This document shows positions 61,639 to 64,000 of a DNA stretch of 64,000 bases, in pieces. Below the pieces are notes generated by a model that searched no databases, was not told the DNA's origin, and saw nothing but the letters and a program-made list of their open reading frames with translations. Position numbers and translations under genes: made by a program. Origin of the DNA: Ostreiculturibacter nitratireducens (GTDB lineage: Bacteria > Pseudomonadota > Alphaproteobacteria > Rhodobacterales > Rhodobacteraceae); contig NZ_JAVQHL010000002.1 of the NCBI RefSeq assembly GCF_032670585.1, forward strand, positions 186,001 to 250,000. The letters run 5' to 3'. Position 1 is the stretch's first letter. Each line of letters begins with the position of its first letter.

Positions 61639-62136
61639 TCAGGGCAGGATGATGATCGGCGTCCCTTCGCGGACCATCGAATAGATTTCCTCGATCTCGC
61701 GGTCCTTGACGGCGATGCAGCCCGCAGTCCAGTCGCGGCCCCTGCCGCGATTCGCCCCCGCGCGCCCGTGGATGAAGATGTCACCGCCCGGATTCAGCCC
61801 CTTCGTCGAGGCGAATACGCGGTCGTTCTCGTTCGGATAGGATATCCCGAGCGAGAGATGGTAGGCGCTGTTCGGGTTGCGCCGGTCGATGAAATAGATG
61901 CCCTCGGGCGTCTTCCCGTCGCCTTCGAACTGCTTCGGACCGAGCGGGTTTCCACCCAGCGCGATCTTGTACTTCTTCAGAACCTGTCCGTTGTGGGTGA
62001 GGAACATCACCCGCGCAGACTTGTAGACCAGGACCTGCGTCACCTCCGGCCCGTCGTAGGTCCGGAATTTCGACGGCGCGCAACCGGCGAGCGTCGCCGC
62101 AAGCGCCAGCATCATGAAAACTCTGAGGAACCGCAT
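61639..62136 (-). CDS. L,D-transpeptidase lipoprotein (YkuD domain)
   Basis: A 165-residue protein with lipobox LAGC (Cys19) and a YkuD domain whose catalytic segment is FIHGRAGANRGRGRDWTAGCIAV. It resembles the ErfK/YafK type of murein L,D-transpeptidase or hydrolase. The ATG at 62136 was chosen for the signal peptide; a frame to 62262 has no such feature. Convergent with the CAP-domain gene, 14 bp between stops. Confidence 0.92.
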   Translation of the reverse strand: MRFLRVFMMLALAATLAGCAPSKFRTYDGPEVTQVLVYKSARVMFLTHNGQVLKKYKIALGGNPLGPKQFEGDGKTPEGIYFIDRRNPNSAYHLSLGISYPNENDRVFASTKGLNPGGDIFIHGRAGANRGRGRDWTAGCIAVKDREIEEIYSMVREGTPIIILP

Positions 62137-62216
62137 CGCTTCACTGCCTCGATTTTTTTTCGTGAAAATACACGCAGAGGCCCCCGTCTGGCTAGGGTCT
62201 TCCGCGAACGGAACGA

Positions 62217-63443
62217 TCAGTCGCGTGAGAATCTGGCCGCAAGCTCGACATGCGGCGACCACCGGAACTGGTCCACGGGCAGCACCCAGCCAAGCCGGTA
62301 GCCCCCTTCCGAAAGAATGCGCGCGTCCCGTGCGAAGGTGACCGGATTGCAGGAGACGGCGGCGATCACCGGGACCTTGGAGGCGGCGAGTTCGCGTGCC
62401 TGCGCCTCGCAGCCGGCGCGGGGCGGGTCGATCACCACGGCATCGAAGCGGTTGAGCTCGTCGGGCATCAGGGGGCGGCGGAACAGGTCGCGCGTCTCGG
62501 TCGTGACGCGGCGAAGGCCCGGGGCATGGCGCCAGCCATGGTCGAGCGCCGCGATCATGGCGGCTTCGCCTTCCGCAGCGTGGACCTCGGCGCCTTCGGC
62601 GAGCGGCAGCGCGAAGGTGCCGCAGCCGCAGAAGAGGTCGGCGATGCGGGACGCGCCGCCCACGGCCGCCCGCACGGCGGACAGAAGCGCAGCCTCGCCT
62701 TCAGCGGTCGCCTGGAGGAAGGCGCCGGGGGGCGGGACGACCAGCGCCTCGCCGAAGCGCTGCGCCGGCGGGCGGCGGGTCGCGACGGGTTCGCCGTTCC
62801 AGCTGAGGCGGGCGAGGTCGGCGGCCCCGGCAAGCGTTGCGAGAGCCTGAAAAAGGCTCGAATCCAGCGGTTTTCCACCCTCGGCTGCAACATCAACGCC
62901 GCTCTTGGTGAGGGTGAGCGTGAACGCCACTTCGCCCTTGCGAGAGCCGCCGAGCACAACTGCCTCCTGCAGCGCTGGAAGGGTGGCCATCAGCGCCGGG
63001 TGAAGAAGCTGGCAGTCCGTGATCTCCACCACCGTGTCGGAGGCCCGGGCATGCAAGCCGACGAGCGCGCCCGACTTGAGCCTGCGTCCGGAGAGCGTCG
63101 CGCGGCGGCGCGAGCGGGCGGGAGAAGTGGCGGTGGGCCGCAGGGGCGCGTCCAGCCCCTGCGCGGAGAGCGCAAGGCGGATGACTTCGGCCTTCCAGTC
63201 CGCAACGAAGGCGTCGGAGGCGTGCATGAGCATGCAGCCGCCGCAGGCACGGTAATGCCGGCACGGCGCCTTCACCCGGTCCGGAGAGGGCGTCACGATC
63301 TTCGGCGCCGCCATCCGGCCGTTGGCGACTTCGCCCTCGACGACTTCGCCCGGCAACATCATCGGCACGAACACGGCGACGCCGTCGGCGTCATGCGCGA
63401 TCCCGTCCCCCTGGTGGCCGAGGCGGTCGATTGTCAGGTGCAT
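62217..63443 (-). CDS. RlmD/TrmA-family RNA (uracil-5-)methyltransferase
   Basis: A 408-residue RNA m5U methyltransferase. A short TRAM-like N-terminal region (LTIDRLGHQGDGIAHDADGV) is followed by iron-sulfur cysteines in APCRHYRACGGCMLMH and a later Cys (ITDCQLLHP), the SAM motif IADLFCGCGTFALPLA, DPPRAGCEAQA and the catalytic VSCNPVTFARD. The ATG at 63443 overlaps the VOC gene stop (ATGA). Target (23S U1939-like or another site) is not determined. Confidence 0.93.
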   Translation of the reverse strand: MHLTIDRLGHQGDGIAHDADGVAVFVPMMLPGEVVEGEVANGRMAAPKIVTPSPDRVKAPCRHYRACGGCMLMHASDAFVADWKAEVIRLALSAQGLDAPLRPTATSPARSRRRATLSGRRLKSGALVGLHARASDTVVEITDCQLLHPALMATLPALQEAVVLGGSRKGEVAFTLTLTKSGVDVAAEGGKPLDSSLFQALATLAGAADLARLSWNGEPVATRRPPAQRFGEALVVPPPGAFLQATAEGEAALLSAVRAAVGGASRIADLFCGCGTFALPLAEGAEVHAAEGEAAMIAALDHGWRHAPGLRRVTTETRDLFRRPLMPDELNRFDAVVIDPPRAGCEAQARELAASKVPVIAAVSCNPVTFARDARILSEGGYRLGWVLPVDQFRWSPHVELAARFSRD

Positions 63444-63871
63444 CACGGCTTCCGGCTGTTCGTGGCGGGGGAAAATGCCTGGCCCTCGGGCGCGAGGATC
63501 GTGCATTCGCGCAGACCGTGTGGCTTGTCGGCTGGTGGTTCGAGGACCATGCCGCCGGCCGCCTCGGCGCGGGCGGCGGCTTCGTCGGGGTCGACGCCGA
63601 AAAGATACACCTGCACGCCCGCCGCGCGGGGCGGCGTCTCGGGCAGTAGCGACAGCAGGGGGTGGCTGCCATAGGCGGCATCCGAGTGGATCTGCATCAG
63701 CGCATCGCCATGGGCAACGATCGCGAAGTCGCGGCCCACGCGGTGAGCCTTCATCCCGAAGACCTGTTCGAGGAAGGCGGCGAGACCGGGCACATCGCGC
63801 GAGAGGAGGTTCAGCCCGATGCCCTTCAGCGCGCGGCCGAGCTCCGGCGCGGGAACGGTTTCATAATCCAA
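63443..63871 (-). CDS. VOC-family (glyoxalase-fold) protein
   Basis: A 142-residue protein with two beta-alpha-beta-beta-beta units (GIGLNLLSRDVPGLAAFLEQVFGM ... VQVYLFGVDPDEAAARAEAAGG). Metal ligands typical of lyases and dioxygenases are only partly evident (QIHSDAAY, ECTILAPEGQ). The start is a TTG at 63871 with AGGAGG 6 nt upstream, overlapping the end of the ABC transporter gene by 11 bp; ATGs at 63895 and 63901 lie inside that gene. Confidence 0.85.
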   Translation of the reverse strand: MDYETVPAPELGRALKGIGLNLLSRDVPGLAAFLEQVFGMKAHRVGRDFAIVAHGDALMQIHSDAAYGSHPLLSLLPETPPRAAGVQVYLFGVDPDEAAARAEAAGGMVLEPPADKPHGLRECTILAPEGQAFSPATNSRKP

Positions 63872-64000
63872 CGGCGGCCTCCTGTTCCTCGTCATCTTCA
63901 TCGGTCCCTATGAAGCCGCCGGATTGCCGGTTCCAGTAGCGCGCGTAAAGCCCGTCGGCGGCGAGAAGTTCCGAATGCGTGCCTTCCTCGACGATCCGGC
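63861..64000 (-). CDS. ABC transporter (exporter type), C-terminal fragment cut by window edge
   Basis: The last 46 codons of a gene that begins beyond the window. The sequence RIVEEGTHSELLAADGLYAR followed by YWNRQSGGFIGTD is the end of the ATP-binding domain of an MsbA/lipid-or-drug exporter type ABC half-transporter, after which an acidic tail (DEDDEEQEAA) ends at the TGA at 63861. It overlaps the start of the VOC gene. Confidence 0.85.
   Translation of the reverse strand, partial: RIVEEGTHSELLAADGLYARYWNRQSGGFIGTDEDDEEQEAAVGL

Overview
The window is about 65% GC and densely coded. Gene content and order point to an alphaproteobacterium of the order Rhodobacterales (Rhodobacter/Paracoccus relatives): a petP-petR regulator pair like the one described upstream of cytochrome bc1 genes in Rhodobacter capsulatus, a kdsD-lptC-lptA-lptB-hpf-ptsN string, a rimP-nusA-ylxR-infB operon, and a GC-rich intergenic palindrome followed by GGATATTT. 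This is inferred from gene content; the genus cannot be fixed from sequence alone. I see no prophage, insertion sequence, CRISPR array or plasmid function. It reads as core chromosome with one accessory-looking surface-polysaccharide region.

Layout. 1-3446 (minus): histone-deacetylase-like protein, xseB, ispA and dxs (cut by the left edge), an isoprenoid precursor block. 3504-5780: petP-petR, divergent from ilvE. 5856-10363: housekeeping singles (OsmC, QueG, GST, MtgA) and small unknowns. 10434-17195 (minus): gltD, an unknown exported protein, gltB, i.e. glutamate synthase with a secreted protein between its subunits. 17357-19486: uppP, a complex I NDUFA9-like protein and tRNA-Leu(CAG). 19487-20082: the only long stretch without a gene. 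20083-25382: a membrane protein, then RNase D, kdsD, lptCAB, hpf and ptsN. 25386-36623: sulfotransferase, glycosyltransferases, galE, galU, kdsB, cysQ and an ABC-2 permease, which together suggest a surface glycan, possibly sulfated. 37259-42117: alkB, dnaK-dnaJ, radC. 42134-47914: secA, a parvulin, argJ, mutT and a 45-residue protein. 47981-53370 (minus): rimP-nusA-ylxR-infB. 53588-59687: pip, ubiG, marR, a nitrilase, grxC, comF, a methyltransferase and hemH. 59749-64000: two tandemly duplicated small membrane proteins, two L,D-transpeptidases, a CAP-domain lipoprotein, an RlmD-like RNA methyltransferase, a VOC protein and the tail of an ABC exporter.

How genes work together. kdsD makes arabinose-5-phosphate for Kdo, kdsB activates Kdo, and lptCAB delivers finished LPS. 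galU and galE supply UDP-glucose and UDP-galactose to the neighbouring glycosyltransferases. cysQ could recycle the PAP left by the sulfotransferase. dnaK and the rimP-nusA-infB operon appear to share a heat-shock-like promoter architecture.

The most interesting unexplained structure is the short leader of the rimP-nusA-infB operon (53371-53488). A promoter is followed by a hairpin whose loop is perfectly complementary over 9 nt to the sequence just before the rimP start codon. An intrinsic terminator sits between them, 7 nt from that start codon. This looks like an attenuation or translation switch on the operon that encodes NusA itself. All functional statements rest on reading the sequence and family knowledge; no database search was run.
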